A stretch of DNA of 64,000 nucleotides, from contig NC_135151.1 of NCBI RefSeq assembly GCF_050948215.1, forward strand, positions 20,768,720-20,832,719, read 5' to 3'. Source of the stretch: Halictus rubicundus (lineage: Eukaryota > Arthropoda > Insecta > Hymenoptera > Halictidae). This document shows positions 10,341 to 21,682 of this stretch, in pieces. The position numbers were made by a program, and so were the translations under genes. The notes below the pieces were generated by a model. It was not told where the DNA came from. It made no database searches and saw only the letters and a program-made list of their open reading frames with translations. Positions within the stretch are counted from its first letter, which is position 1. The number at the start of each line of letters is the position of its first letter.

Positions 10341-11848
10341 TAGCGAGTTGTGCGAAAAGTTTGAAACATAACAGATACCCATTGGTCGCAATACCGATAC
10401 CTTGGTGTGACGAGAGAAAGAAAGAGAAGGAGAGAGGGAGGGAGGAAGGGGGAGATTTTAATAGTTTTTTAAAGATGAGAGAAGGAATTCGTTTCCCTTG
10501 ATTGGATTGAAACGTATCTCGCGCAAGTTCCCCCGTAACGACTTTCCTAATTACGCCGTCCATTAATTTTAATTGACCTGGTTTTTCCTTTCCGAAACGC
10601 GGATACTTTCCACGGTATTCGATTAAAAATCCATTGAAGGAATTCTCCGGCAGCCGGCCAGCGGAATATTCGGGTCGCTGTGGAAAATTTCAATCAAAAC
10701 GTTCCAGCATTTGGTATCCCTGATCGAACCGAACCGATCCGAACCGAACCGCGCGGTTGCTCCACCGGTGTTCGATCGTTCGGCTTTTCTAATGCGATGC
10801 GCGCAGGCCGCGGTTTAACAATACGCGAGCCATCGGGCCCGACGCGTCCGCCATCGCATCGGTGTGCTGTGTCATTTTGTTTGCCGCGTGGGAATTTGAT
10901 TATCGTATAATCTCAGCCGGGCCGAAATACTCGGCCCCCCTGTAAAATCATGGAAAATCTGGCCGAACAATACCGCTTACCAGTGTCATTGTGAAACCTT
11001 TATCGCATTCTACGACACGGAGCACGCGCACATCGAAAATTGTTCGACCGTGGCGCGATCATCGAGCTGGCCCTCGTATACACCCGCCTGCCGCGCACCG
11101 AAATGCTTTTGATTTAATTAGCTAATTATAATGTTCATTTAATTAATATAATTGGACCGGTTAGCAGCGCGTGGGCGCAGCTTGTACGCCGCGACGCCCG
11201 GTGACTATTTTGCCGCGTTGCATTTAATAACGCCCATTAACGAACATTTACATTAGCAGTAATTATCGCAGTCGCTGCGCAACCACCGCCCGATCGAAAT
11301 ATTTTCCGAGCGTCACGAGGTAATCGGTGTTTCATCTGTTACGCTGTTAACAATTTCCCAGCGGTGTTTTCCAACGGACAATTCCGCCCGAAGATGTAGG
11401 AGAACGACAATCCGATATTCCGGTTAAATATTCTAGACGTAAGCCGAGCATTCTAATTAGCCTCGAGATTAGTTCTGTTTTGATCGCGATCTGCCCGATT
11501 GCCTGGATCGAACAGATGTTCGTCTATCAAAGACGTCTATTGTTACATTACTATCAGCGAATTAATTATACTTTACTGGTGCTTCATTAAATTCTCCCCT
11601 TATCTTGAAACGTTGACTCATTGTGATGCTGTACTTTTGTGTCGGTCTGCAACACTAATTATCGAGTTTTTAATTGGCTCTGCCGAGAACCCTGATACGA
11701 ACTCTGATAGTTATTCGACTGTGTGTTTTATCTCTGACACAAAAATGTTGTGTATCAGTTTTCGAAAAATGAAGTCACCAATTATTACAGTACATTTCAG
11801 TACATTACAGTACATTCAGCCAATCTTCATCGTCAGTAAAGACGAATT
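10341..11848. other. Mixed sequence, candidate conserved non-coding block
   Basis: No recognised gene. A purine-rich tract lies near 10411-10450, and a CCGAA-type pentamer run near 10727-10752. Between about 11097 and 11280 the sequence is dense in TAATTA/ATTA core sites ('AATTAGCTAATTATAATG'), the usual appearance of homeodomain-binding enhancer DNA. That reading is inference from site density alone. Confidence 0.3.
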
Positions 11849-12040
11849 ATAGTGAATTCTCAATATATGTCAACAAAATGTCTTGCCAGCGACATGTATC
11901 GTACAGGAGACGTGGACGAGCCGTGTTATGTTTACACTCCTCGGCGTCCGAGCTTCGGGGCCCCTCGCGGGGTACACACCGCGGTAGTGGGGATAATTCC
12001 GCGACGTTTATCGTCCAGGCCGTGGCGACATACAATGTAG
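11849..12040 (-). mobile_element. B-family CAGTG miniature element
   Basis: Reads 'AGTGAATTCTCAATATATGT' at the left, the core 'GTTATGTTTACACTCC', and 'GTCCAGGCCGTGGCGACATA' at the right, which is the reverse of the copy at 21326-21537. The right CACTG terminus has decayed to CAATG-TA. Non-coding. Confidence 0.75.
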
Positions 12041-12359
12041 ACCAGTTGCGTGCAGAGTAAACGATTCGAAGTAGGTAATAAAAATCTGTAAAATCTAATT
12101 TGACGGTCCGGCCAGCAAAATAGGCCTCCATACACTTTTCAAAAAATGGCCATTTCTATCTCAAATATTGTGTCAGGTTGCAAAGCCGTTAAAACGTCTC
12201 GTTAAAACTATTGTACTATACCTTTCACATCTTTATCCCTTACTTACATCTTTATCCCTTACGTCTTTAAAATGTTTTAATACGTTAAATGCCAGAAATC
12301 GATCCCAGAGATTTTTACAAAATCAGTGTAATTTAATTAATGCAACCGAAACTAGTAAT

Positions 12360-12604
12360 TTAACCTTTTGCACCCGAAGGTATTTCAACTTCAAAACGAA
12401 ACATTTCTTCCGAACTACAATATTGCCCATCTATATATATATATTTTTCATGTTATACATATGAAAATGGTGCGACTTACTCGTACAATACCGACATGTT
12501 TAGTAATTTATTAAATACAAACAAATTTGATAATGTCAAAAATATTTTGAATAACGATACAGCAATTTTTAGTGTTGCCTTACAGTCACCATGCTAAGGG
12601 TTAA
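12360..12604. mobile_element. TTAA-flanked P-family miniature element
   Basis: Starts TTAACCTTTTGCACCCG and ends with CTAAGGGTTAA. It shares the interior 'CATACGAAACTGAT'-type and 'GTTTAGTAATTTATTAAATA' blocks with the elements at 12757-12991 and 38154-38376. TTAA occurs at both borders. A diverged member; non-coding. Confidence 0.65.
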
Positions 12605-12756
12605 AATGCATTACCGGGGATGCTGTTTCAACCCATTCGCATTCTACAGATCCTAATAAATTCCGGTTTAGCTGAATATGTCACAATGAAAACGAACTGC
12701 TAAACCTAGTCAAAAACCTAAACATAGTCTTATGTGACTGACGCGGCAGTGAACCT

Positions 12757-12991
12757 GTCAACCCTTTGCACTCTCGGCGCTAGTTTCAATCTAAAACTAA
12801 GTTTTTCTTCCGTCTTACAATATTTTCATTTTATTCATACGAAACTGATCCGATTTCTACGTATAATATTTAAATGTTCAGTAATCTATTAAATTCAGAT
12901 TTTGTAATATTTTTTGTAATTTCTTTGAAATAATACCACAACAATTTCTAGTGGTGATTCAGAGTCACCCCACTCGAGTGCAACGGGTTAA
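12757..12991. mobile_element. TTAA-flanked P-family miniature element
   Basis: Starts TCAACCCTTTGCACTC (first TTAA mutated) and ends CTCGAGTGCAACGGGTTAA. The terminal inverted repeat CCCTTTGCACTCG is clear. Nearly the same as 38154-38376. It is probably mobilised by a piggyBac-type enzyme not encoded here. Confidence 0.75.
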
Positions 12992-13199
12992 CAAGCAAAT
13001 GGACCTTTATTTTCTCGGGGCAATTATCAACGAATTTACGTTCGACACAATGCACTCCGGCAATCTTACTAATCTTATTCAACGTAACAAAAAGTTCTCC
13101 GTTCTTGACGCAAGGGTTAATGAGGATTCGAACAGCACGAGATTCGTTTTCATTAGAACCGGCTTCGTTAATTCCGAAATCCTTTCGGAAGGGTCAGAC

Positions 13200-13663
13200 C
13201 GAAATTACCATTCGCGGATGGGCGCGCGTAAGACGGGGGTCGGTCGCGCTAATCCGAGGCGGTTGGAGCGCGGGCGCGCGCGCTAATCCGGGGCAGGAAG
13301 CGCGGGCTGATTCGCGTAGAGGTGCGTGGCAACGGCTTGTGAGAGATCGAGGACTGCGCGATCGACAGCGAGGCGACGACAGTCACCTGGTCAAAGACTC
13401 TCGGTGACAGGGTTCCGATTGACAAAGATGACTGGCATATGAAGCCGGCCGTTGGTGTTGGTCGTTCGTAGACAATATGTGTGTGCAGACGGCACGCGCC
13501 CATCGGGCAACCGAGTCTGCGCACGGGCACGCGTGACGTGCCAAATGACGACGCAGTATGGAGCGACGAGCCGCGGCGGCCGAACGACGAGAGAAGCGAG
13601 GAGACGTCGCGTCGCGTCGCGTCGTCGCGTCGGCCAGAGCGAGCGCGTCGAGCAAAGTCTAGC

Positions 13664-13747
<84 letters not shown>

Positions 13748-14380
13748 AGCCCGAGAGAGCCCGAAAGCCCGAGAGCCCGAGAGTGCGCCGAGTGGTTGGC
13801 GGTCCTTCGTCGCGTCGTCGTCTCGCGCGTACCCGCCGCGATCCTCTTCATTCCGGAGTGAGCTGCCGTTGCGGACTGAACCGGCAGCCTCCGCGCTCTC
13901 TTGCTCGCCTAACTGCTCTGTTGCCTTTGATTATCCGCCGGGCGAACCGTCGCGCACCGGCAATAACGCATTGCGCGGTCCCACGGACGCGATACGTCAC
14001 CCGCCGCACCCCCGCCTCGCACCCCCTCCGCACCCCATCGACCACCGCGTGCACGCCGAACGCTAATGAATTGAATTATTTTCGTGGCGCGGCCTCCGAC
14101 CGCACGCGACTCCGAGGCACGCGCGTGCACTCGATCGATCGATATCGCGCGACAAGTGACTCCGAAAGTGTTTTACCCACCGAGACACCGTCGCTCTCTA
14201 TACATCTTCGAACTTTACCCTAACCGGCCCCGACGAATATACTGACCCAGTGTGCTTGATAAGTGTCCGAAACTGTCGTCGCCATCCCTCTCCGCTGCGA
14301 AGAGGATCGGGGACGATTCGGACCGGTGCTCGCCGACGGTTTAAGGATTTCCAAAGGCTTCGCGAAGAGCTCTCCCGTCG
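13200..14380 (+). promoter_or_regulatory. CpG-rich region, candidate promoter and first exon
   Basis: A strongly CpG-rich, non-transposon segment. 'CCCGTCGGTGAGTAACT' places a strong splice-donor match (GTGAGT) at 14381, so an untranslated first exon on the plus strand could end at 14380. No acceptor or downstream coding exon was recognised. Frames of up to 204 codons here cross the GA microsatellite and are low-complexity. The reading rests on composition and one donor site, so it is tentative. Confidence 0.22.
13667..13746 (+). repeat. (AG)40 microsatellite
   Basis: About 80 bp of uninterrupted AG, the longest dinucleotide run in the window. GA runs at insect promoters can bind GAGA-type factors, but no functional inference is safe here. 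Confidence 0.98.
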
Positions 14381-15773
14381 GTGAGTAACTCGACGCATTC
14401 CACCGAACGTGTTCCGCGTCGTTGTTGAAGGGTTTCGATTGAACCGATTAAATCGATTACCCCGGACCGAATAGAATTCGAGGAGGATCTTATTGTCGCG
14501 ACGATGGTCCGGCGGCGTTTGACACGCGGGCCGGCCGGGCCCCCCGACGCGGCACATTTCAATTAACGCTGGATGCGCGCGTGTTTTTTTCGAACGGCGC
14601 GAGCCGCGTCGCGTCGCCGCGCCGCGCCGCCGGTTTCCGGTCGTCCTTCCGAGATCGTCCGACCGGGGGGTTGTTGTTTACACATCGAGTTCGATTTCAC
14701 CGTTCGACTCCCGAGCAGCGCGATCTCGTTTCTGAGATTTGCTGTCGAAAAGTCCCAAGATCGATAAAGCGTTTTTCGACATTTTTCAATGACCCCTGCG
14801 ACTCGAACGGTCAAACAAAGAGTTCGGCCCGCAGTAAAGCGACGCTTCGTTCTTCTCGTCGGACAATTATTGATTTATCGTTTTCTCGCCGGGAAACGAA
14901 GAGCCCACCGATTGCACGCGTGCCTCGCGAGAAATTACCTGTTCCAGCGTGCAGACGACTCGCGTTTCACCTCGCTACTCCTTCGCATCCCGAAGCGGAA
15001 TGGAGCAGCAGTTCGACGAGAACTTGCGTTCAAATCCGACAAAAAGATAGAGCAGATACCACGCGGGGTGGGGGTGGGGGTGGGGGTGGGGGGAGTCGGA
15101 ATTATGAACGGCGTGTATTATGCGATGTACATATAGCCGCCGTCGTCCTTTTGAATCTGACCGCGGAATAAATCGAGCATTCGAGGACAATCCGCGGTAT
15201 TCTCTGGCCGAGCGAAACGCCGCGTGCATTTACGTTTCAATGGCTGAATGAAATTTCCGTGTTAGCTCGAGACTCGGCACGGTACAGCACGGCACGGCAC
15301 GGCTCGGCTCGGCTCGGCTCGGCGTCTAGACTAGCAAGGAGAGCCGTTGTTTGCGAGAGAAACGCCGCGGTGCCCTCCTCGCCACGCTCGCCGCCCACCC
15401 GCCGAGGCATTAATTGGGTGGAGCTTTAATTGCCTTAGCACGACCGACCGCCGTTCCCGTCGAAGTTAGGGCGAGAACACCGCTGGAAAGTCGCGTTAAC
15501 GTCCGCCAATCCACCGGCAATTTCTTTGCCGCTGGCAATTACCCGATTAACCCGGGAAAACTTGTGCCCCCCGCACCACCCCCACCCCCTTCCGAGTAGA
15601 ACGATTAATCGATTCGCGTTTCCGGCGGCGGCTAGCGCGATCGATTTTTCGGTATCTTTAAATTGCAAATCAACCCCGAAAATTTCCGGACACTTTCGGC
15701 TCATCGAATATCAACGCTTGTGCTCGCCGAGAACCTGTTGTCTCGGCGATTCTGCGATATCGGAAAGGGCCTT
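14381..15773. other. GC-rich sequence with G-rich and pentamer repeats
   Basis: No recognised gene. A (GTGGGG)n tract at about 15065-15092 has quadruplex potential. A run of GGCAC then GGCTC pentamers lies at about 15279-15323. The sequence could be intronic if the donor at 14381 is real. Confidence 0.4.
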
Positions 15774-15774
15774 A

Positions 15775-16333
15775 ACCCTTTGAGGGTATTTAGAACTTTA
15801 TTGTGATTCGTAGTTTTTCTTAAGAACAAGGAGGAAATTTGTATCGATTGTAGGCCTATGTGCTCTTCGATAGCTGTACATTCACAACGCCAAAATGGAA
15901 TTTTAAACCCTTGTCCTACAATATAGAGTCGAATAAATAATAGAGTCTAGTGAATATGTATGTGATTAATTTCTTTTAAACCGAAATAAAATTCTATTTT
16001 GCTGATATACAGTGACTTCCCGATATAAGTCAGTGCGAGCCTCGCGTTTAAAGGTCACTGGGACTACCCACACCACCACGGATAGTGACTTTCACATTTC
16101 CAGCGTGCACCGTGTATTTCAAATGCAACGCTCGGCGAGAACCACAGATTTCGTCTAATTGTCACTCGCCAGAACCGCGCAAGCGACTTATATCGGGAAT
16201 TCACTGTATTGCCTTTGGAGAAAACATAGGCGTACAATAAATATAAAGTATCTTTTTTTTTCTACGAAATTCTGAACGATGAAGAATTTCTAATCATTGT
16301 AATCGGAAAATAAATAGTAGTGCGAGGGGTTAA
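15775..16333. mobile_element. H-family TTAA element carrying a nested CAGTG element
   Basis: Left border TTAACCCTTTGAGGG, right border GTGCGAGGGGTTAAC, TTAA at both edges. The blocks 'AACCGAAATAAAATTCTATT' and 'ATTCTGAACGATGAAGAATT' are shared with 25653-26092 and 51111-51555. The interior is split by a 197-bp A-family element (16010-16206). Without it the host element would be about 360 bp. Confidence 0.7.
16010..16206. mobile_element. A-family CAGTG miniature element (197 bp)
   Basis: TA target duplication at 16008-16009 and 16207-16208. Ends are CAGTGACTTCCCGATATAAG and TTATATCGGGAATTCACTG. The internal 'AAAGGTCACTGGGACTACCC' block is shared by copies at 33256, 33536 and 51207. Non-coding; typical Tc1/mariner-type miniature element nested in an H element. 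Confidence 0.88.
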
Positions 16334-17858
16334 CAAAATATCACGCTGTTCAATGATGAATTTGTAACTAGATAAAGCTAAAAAAGATAGAAATAAATTC
16401 CTACTCGGTTCCCGCGCCCTGCCATTAATATAAACAATTTTAATTTTGCATAAAGATCCGGAGTCTATTTCTCTTAGAGTAACTGAATATAATTTATGGT
16501 AGCATCAAATTAATTTCTAGTATTTGATTTACTTGGTTCAGAATATTTTGAGAAATTCGTAATCTTTTCTTCCTATGAAATTCTGAATGATGAAGAAATT
16601 ATAATTATTATAATCGCAAAATAATTAGCAGTGCAAGGGGTATTAATAGCATATTTATTATGCTCTGTTCAGAATGTTGATCACGAGTATGTCTCGATAT
16701 TGTGTTCGAGATAACTTCTTAATTCGTCGTTGAAATTGTTATCGTTATTGAAACTACTCAGTTCCAACGAGCACCAAATAATTCCCGGAGGAAACATGTC
16801 AATTGTGTAAAAGCTACGATATTGTTTTGCACATAGATTGGTAATTATTCTCAATACACATGCGCACGTAATTTCGCCAATGGTTCGGACTCAAATTGAG
16901 GAGCAAATAGCACGCTACGAAAGATTACTTCGATTTACCCCGGACGATCAACGTGAATTCTCTTGTTGCGTCGAATGTTTGCAATCCACTCGGCTCATTA
17001 TCCAAAGAGTTCGAGATCTCGACGTGGTAGAAAAGGCAATCGAGCCGAGAGTGGTCAACCGTCTCTTGTTCAGCCTCAATTGCCAGTGGTTCTTGTCTTC
17101 GGAGTACACTTTCCCTTCGTCCACCCCTCCCTCCCTCCCTTCCCCCACCCTCCCCCACCCTCGCCCCACTCTTCTTCCAAGTTTTCTGTATCCACGGCCT
17201 CTCCGGGATCCCCTCGAAACGCGGATACGGCTAACCCCTAAATGAAATCCTGGAATTAAAGTCGTATATTAACCTCCGCGGCGTCCCCTAAATTAAAAAA
17301 CAACATTTTTACGATGTCGCTGACGGAGGGGGTGGGGGGGATGAGTGCCGGGGGAAAATGGAGAGGGGGTCGCGGTACGTCGATGAATGGAAATCGGTTC
17401 GCGGCACCGCGAAAATTCGCTTTCCCATCGTTTCCCGATGTTATCGCGGCCTAACGTAGTCCTTGTTCTACATAGCCTGCCTATCCAGCGCGCCGACAAG
17501 GTTACCGAACTCTCCGACCGCTATTCTATTGTCCGTAAATTGCGTTTTTAAATTCGTCGGGCGTCGGGGCACGTGGCCTAGGCGCGCGAGCTTCCGAAAC
17601 CTGCGAGCGAGCTCCGCGAATTTGGAAGCGCGGCACCGAACTAATAGGAACCCGCCCTCGAACACCCGCCAAAAAAAAAAGACCAATCACGAATGTCTCC
17701 TTCGACCCCTAACCGAGGACACGAATTTTCTTTTTGGTCCAATGATTCTAATGTACGTCAATATTTTCTAGAAGTATGTAACTCTTACGGATTTATTTCC
17801 GTACCGTTTCTTAACAATAGTAGCAAACTGTAATATTAGAACTAAAAAAAGTTACAAC
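16334..17858. other. Sequence without a recognised gene
   Basis: About 16345-16470 and 16555-16640 repeat blocks also present at 50640-51080 ('CAATGATGAATTTGTAACTA', then 'AAAGATCCGGAGTCTATTTC'). The plus-strand frame at about 16838-17245 runs into a CCCT-rich tract and resembles no known family. The rest is single-copy. Confidence 0.4.
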
Positions 17859-18178
17859 AAGCTCCTTTCGATATAGCACGACGCTTCGGAAGCGTATTAA
17901 AAAGATTCCCGTGGATAAAGTGTTAATAAACGCTTCGATACATATAACAACATTATAATTTTGTATGTAACATTTTTATACAGTTGCAAAAACCTCCTAT
18001 TGTTGAATGACCAACAAATTCCTTTCGATTTAGCACGATGCTTCGGAAGCGTATTAAAAAGATTCCCGTGGATAAAGTGTTAATAAATGCTTCTATACAA
18101 GCAACACCATTATTATATAATTTTGTATGTAACATTTTCATACAGTCAAGAAGCCCTCCTATTGTTAGCTGACCGACA
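17859..18178 (+). repeat. 157-bp tandem duplication
   Basis: Two adjacent copies, each with 'CGGAAGCGTATTAAAAAGAT' and 'TTTTGTATGTAACATTTT', offset by 157 bp (17864 and 18021 for the CCTTTCG anchor). Moderately diverged; non-coding. Confidence 0.85.
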
Positions 18179-18390
18179 AAGAAATTGTGTTCTTATAATT
18201 GTCCGTTTACGCTTATTGTAAAACATTTGCAATATTACAATTGCTCTACTACAGGCTGAGACAACGTGCGCATCATTATGAAATAACTGCGTTTCAAGCT
18301 GAAGCAATTCAGAGCACGGGTACTTATGCGAGAGCTTACTTTGGAGTCTGTAACTGTGGATTCTGTCGCTTGCAATATTTTTTCTAACTA

Positions 18391-18702
18391 CAGTGATTTC
18401 TCTATATATGTCGCCAAGGCCTCTACGATAAAGGTCGCGGAATTATCCCCACTTCCGCGGGCTCTTCGTGAGGGGTCACGACGCTCGAGAGGCCTCGGAT
18501 AACGAGGAATGTAAACATGGCTAGGGTTATGTCTGCTATACGATTGTTGACATATATCGAGAATTCATTTAAGGGGTATTTAAAGCAAGAAATGTATTAT
18601 TCAATAAGATGTCTGCAAAAATATTTTGCAATTTTTGTTCCTGTATCGTCTCCTGGACGATACACCGGCATGACCCGTTGACATATATCGAGAGTCCACT
18701 GT
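18391..18702 (+). mobile_element. B-family CAGTG element, internally rearranged
   Basis: Left end ACAGTGATTTCTCTATATAT, core 'CCGCGGGCTCTTCGTGAGGG', first right end 'GACATATATCGAGAATTCA' near 18550. A second right end ('CGATACACCGGCATGACCCG' to 'CGAGAGTCCACTGTG') follows about 130 bp later. The right terminus is thus partly duplicated, a small-scale version of the array at 60.1-61.3 kb. Confidence 0.7.
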
Positions 18703-20996
18703 GTCGTTTAAGCTAACAAGATTTTCGACTTTTTGGTCAATTCTACAGTTGAACCCTTTCAAAACCGTGTATCAGTGAGAGTCCCAGAATCTTTCGGTTG
18801 CCCACGCGAACGGGTTATTTTCTCGAAGAAATAAATAATCTTTGAATGTATTCATTTAAGAGATTTCCGATAAAAGTTTGTAGAACACGTCGCAGTGATC
18901 TCGGTGGTGGCGGCAGGGGGTTGGCTTGGCCATTTCCCGGGGTGATTATTGTTTCGTGTTCATTAAAGGGAAGGAGAAGTGGAAACGCGAAGAGGGCAGA
19001 GCGATCGATAAGATTGTTTACTCCGAAAAGAAATGGAACGTTGGAAGCGTAGGACAAGACAGAGGAGGGAGGGGGTGGGGGAGGGAGGCGTAAAGCGTCG
19101 AGATTACCATGGAAATCCAGATCGGTCGCTTTGCATACTTTGGAAATACGTCCACGGAATCGGGTAAGGGTGTATAATGGAAGTTGAAATTGGTTGAGCC
19201 TGTCCCGTCTGGGCAAGCTATACCCGTGTACGAGGTATCGAGGGAACGCATTCCTTGCCGAAATTGCTTCGCACTCGATTCGACGGGGAAACACACGCGA
19301 ATCTTCGCCGACGCGACGCGCGGCGCGGCGCGGCGCGGCGCGGCTCGGAGGTTGCGTTTTCGCGCGTCGAAAAATGTTCGCTCGGGACGGGCGTTCGCCT
19401 AAACGCCGAGCGTAAGCGTGCCACACAGGGCACCGGGAGAGACGCACGCGGGCGTATTGTGTAATCTCGCGTGCGCGCTCGCGCTGCTTACCCCTCTTCT
19501 TCGGTGCCTCGGTTTAACTTCCTCTGTCTCACACTCGTAAAGCGTTGATTAAAACCCACCCGTTGATGCGGAGGAGGGTGGGACGAGGGGAGGCAGAGAG
19601 AGAGAGAGGGGAGACAGCTGCGAGAGCAAGGGTGAAAGAGAAAGATGTAGGGGTTGAACGGGGCGCGGGGTCAGAGGAAGTTTGGGTGGGCTAGCGTGTG
19701 TACGCGTGGTGAGTGAGTGCGTGAGAGGCCATTGTGTGGGTGCGTGTGTGCGACTGTATGGGAGAGCGCGCGCGTGCTCGGACGCAGGCGCACCAGGGCG
19801 AAACAGGCGACTGTTTGCAGACACGAGAGAAGAGAGTAGCCTAGGAGGCTACGAGGCGAAGAAGGAGAAGAGGCAGGACGAAGGTGGTACATATACACGC
19901 GGCGGAGGGAAAAGGAGAGAGAGAGAGAGAGAGGGAGAAAGAGACTGGATCGAGGAGGGTAAGTGGTAGGGGTGGTCCAAGGCGTTGCTTGCTTAATTAC
20001 TAAAAGCTAATCAATTCCGGAGGAAGTAAAGTTTAAATTGCAAACTAAAGTATAGCCGGCTCCCGGACGTAACGCTGCAAAGCGATATTACCGTTCGCTG
20101 CATTCTGCAATTAGCCCGTGGTAAATCATTGAAAACAAATTATGGGCGAAACCCGGTGGCCTCGAGCTCTCGGTCAACTACTCCCCTCCATATCTGGAAA
20201 AATATTCGCTCCGGTCGGGCACGGAATTCCGCACGGTATTACCCACCGGCCCGGGGTTCTTTCGCCGGCGTTAATAAGCCCCCAATCAATCCCGGCTCGA
20301 TCGTCGATTCGCCACAGGTTTTTCTGTCGCGGCGGCGGCGACGGCGACGGCGGAATCGCGATCGAATCGGTATCCCGGGGATCCGAAAAAAGGTTTCCGG
20401 TCGGAGGATGATTCACCGTATTAAAGATCATTCGTGCGTTGAAGATTCGAGCACGATTTCTTGCGAGAGTCCCCCCTCCCTCACTCTCTCTCTCTCTCTT
20501 TCGCGCTCTCGCGTCTCTCTGTTCTTCGTGGGCGAGTGTAATACAGTCGCGCGCGGCGGAAGTTTCGCCGCGATGGATAACGCGCGCGGGTAGCAGGGGA
20601 AACGGACGGAGAAAGTTTGTTCGACGGACGATGGTTGAAGCGCGGCGGGATCCGAGCGGGAGAAAGAACGAGTCAGGTGTCGGTTTCAGGTCTCCCGGAG
20701 CGGCGGCGGCGGAAAGAAGGAGAACGGAACGAGGTATACAGCACTGAAAACAAGCAATAAAATCAATGTCGTTTCCGGCGATTCAATTCGCAAGACACAT
20801 CGCACAATTTCACATACAATTTTACGGCAGAACGGCCAGGACTCCTATTTACTTCACGGCCGGGTCCCTAACCCTCCCCCTATAACCGTTTACCTCGCCC
20901 GGCTCCTCTCACGCTCCCCCGAACTCCCGTTTTCTTTATCTTAAATCCTGGATAGAGGGCGGCCACGCGCGATCTACGAGCCTCCGCCGAGCGTTT
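18703..20996. other. GC-rich sequence without a recognised gene
   Basis: Contains a GGCGC pentamer run (about 19318-19344) and purine-rich GA tracts near 19590-19610 and 19916-19934. A possible splice donor (GGTAAGT) lies at 19958. Minus-strand frames of up to 210 codons are Arg/Pro-rich and unrecognised. Confidence 0.35.
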
Positions 20997-21002
20997 CCCG
21001 AC

Positions 21003-21300
21003 TCGAGGGCCCAGGATAGTCACGTGACTTTTTCAGTGTCAGCAGGTTGGTAACTGCTGCATAATTTCCGTTCACAGCCTTCGGCCACTGACTTAAGATC
21101 CGTCTTGGAACAAAAATGAGGAACACAAATGAAGAACTCATGGTGTAACCTATACACTAGTGTAAAGTTGGCGACCACACCTCTCATTCGAAGCTCGACG
21201 AAACGACTGAAAGAAATCGGAAATCAACTTTTAAGATGTCGTTGCGAAGAGGAAGCATCGATCTTTAAACCTACGGTGGTTCCAGTTACGAAAAAATTTG
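21003..21300 (+). mobile_element. D-family non-autonomous repeat, fragment
   Basis: Matches 1005-1246 closely ('GTCACGTGACTTTTTCAGTG', 'CGAAGCTCGACGAAACGACT'). It continues into 'CCTACGGTGGTTCCAGTTAC', also at about 27720. A B-family element follows directly at 21326. Confidence 0.7.
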
Positions 21301-21325
21301 TTTAAAGTTTTCACATTTTAATGTA

Positions 21326-21537
21326 CAGTGATTTCTCTATATATGTCGCCAAAACCTGGATGATTAATGTCGCGGTACTATCCCCACTACCGCGAGGTGT
21401 ACTCGGTGAGGGGCCACGAAGGTCGAGAGGTCTCGGACGCCGAGGAGTGTAAACATAACACGGCTCGGGTATGTCCCCTGGACGATACATGTCGCTGGCA
21501 AGACCCGTGTTATTGACATATATCGAGATATTCACTG
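21326..21537 (+). mobile_element. B-family CAGTG miniature element, full length (212 bp)
   Basis: TA duplication at 21324-21325 and 21538-21539. Ends are CAGTGATTTCTCTATATATG and CATATATCGAGATATTCACTG (inverted match). The core carries the 'GCCGAGGAGTGTAAACATAA' block. This is the best complete reference copy of the family in the window. No coding capacity, so it must be moved by another element's enzyme. Confidence 0.9.
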
Positions 21538-21682
21538 TATACGGAGAAAAGAAAAATGTATCTTCAGTTTCTCGCTTGCTAAATCGTGAACAAGAATCTT
21601 AGAATAAAATGATGTGTCATGAGACTAGCTTTAAATTTCTCGCTTCAAAATGAGTCCTATAATTTTTATATTTATAAGAATA

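Noticed and set aside
13249..14066. 200-204-codon frames on both strands
   Set aside because: They are built on the AG microsatellite (Arg-Glu or Leu-Ser runs) and CpG-rich flanks.
16838..17245. 135-codon frame whose first half looks less biased than most
   Set aside because: No known motif, it runs into a CCCT-rich tract, and the start context overlaps repeat DNA. A host exon cannot be shown.
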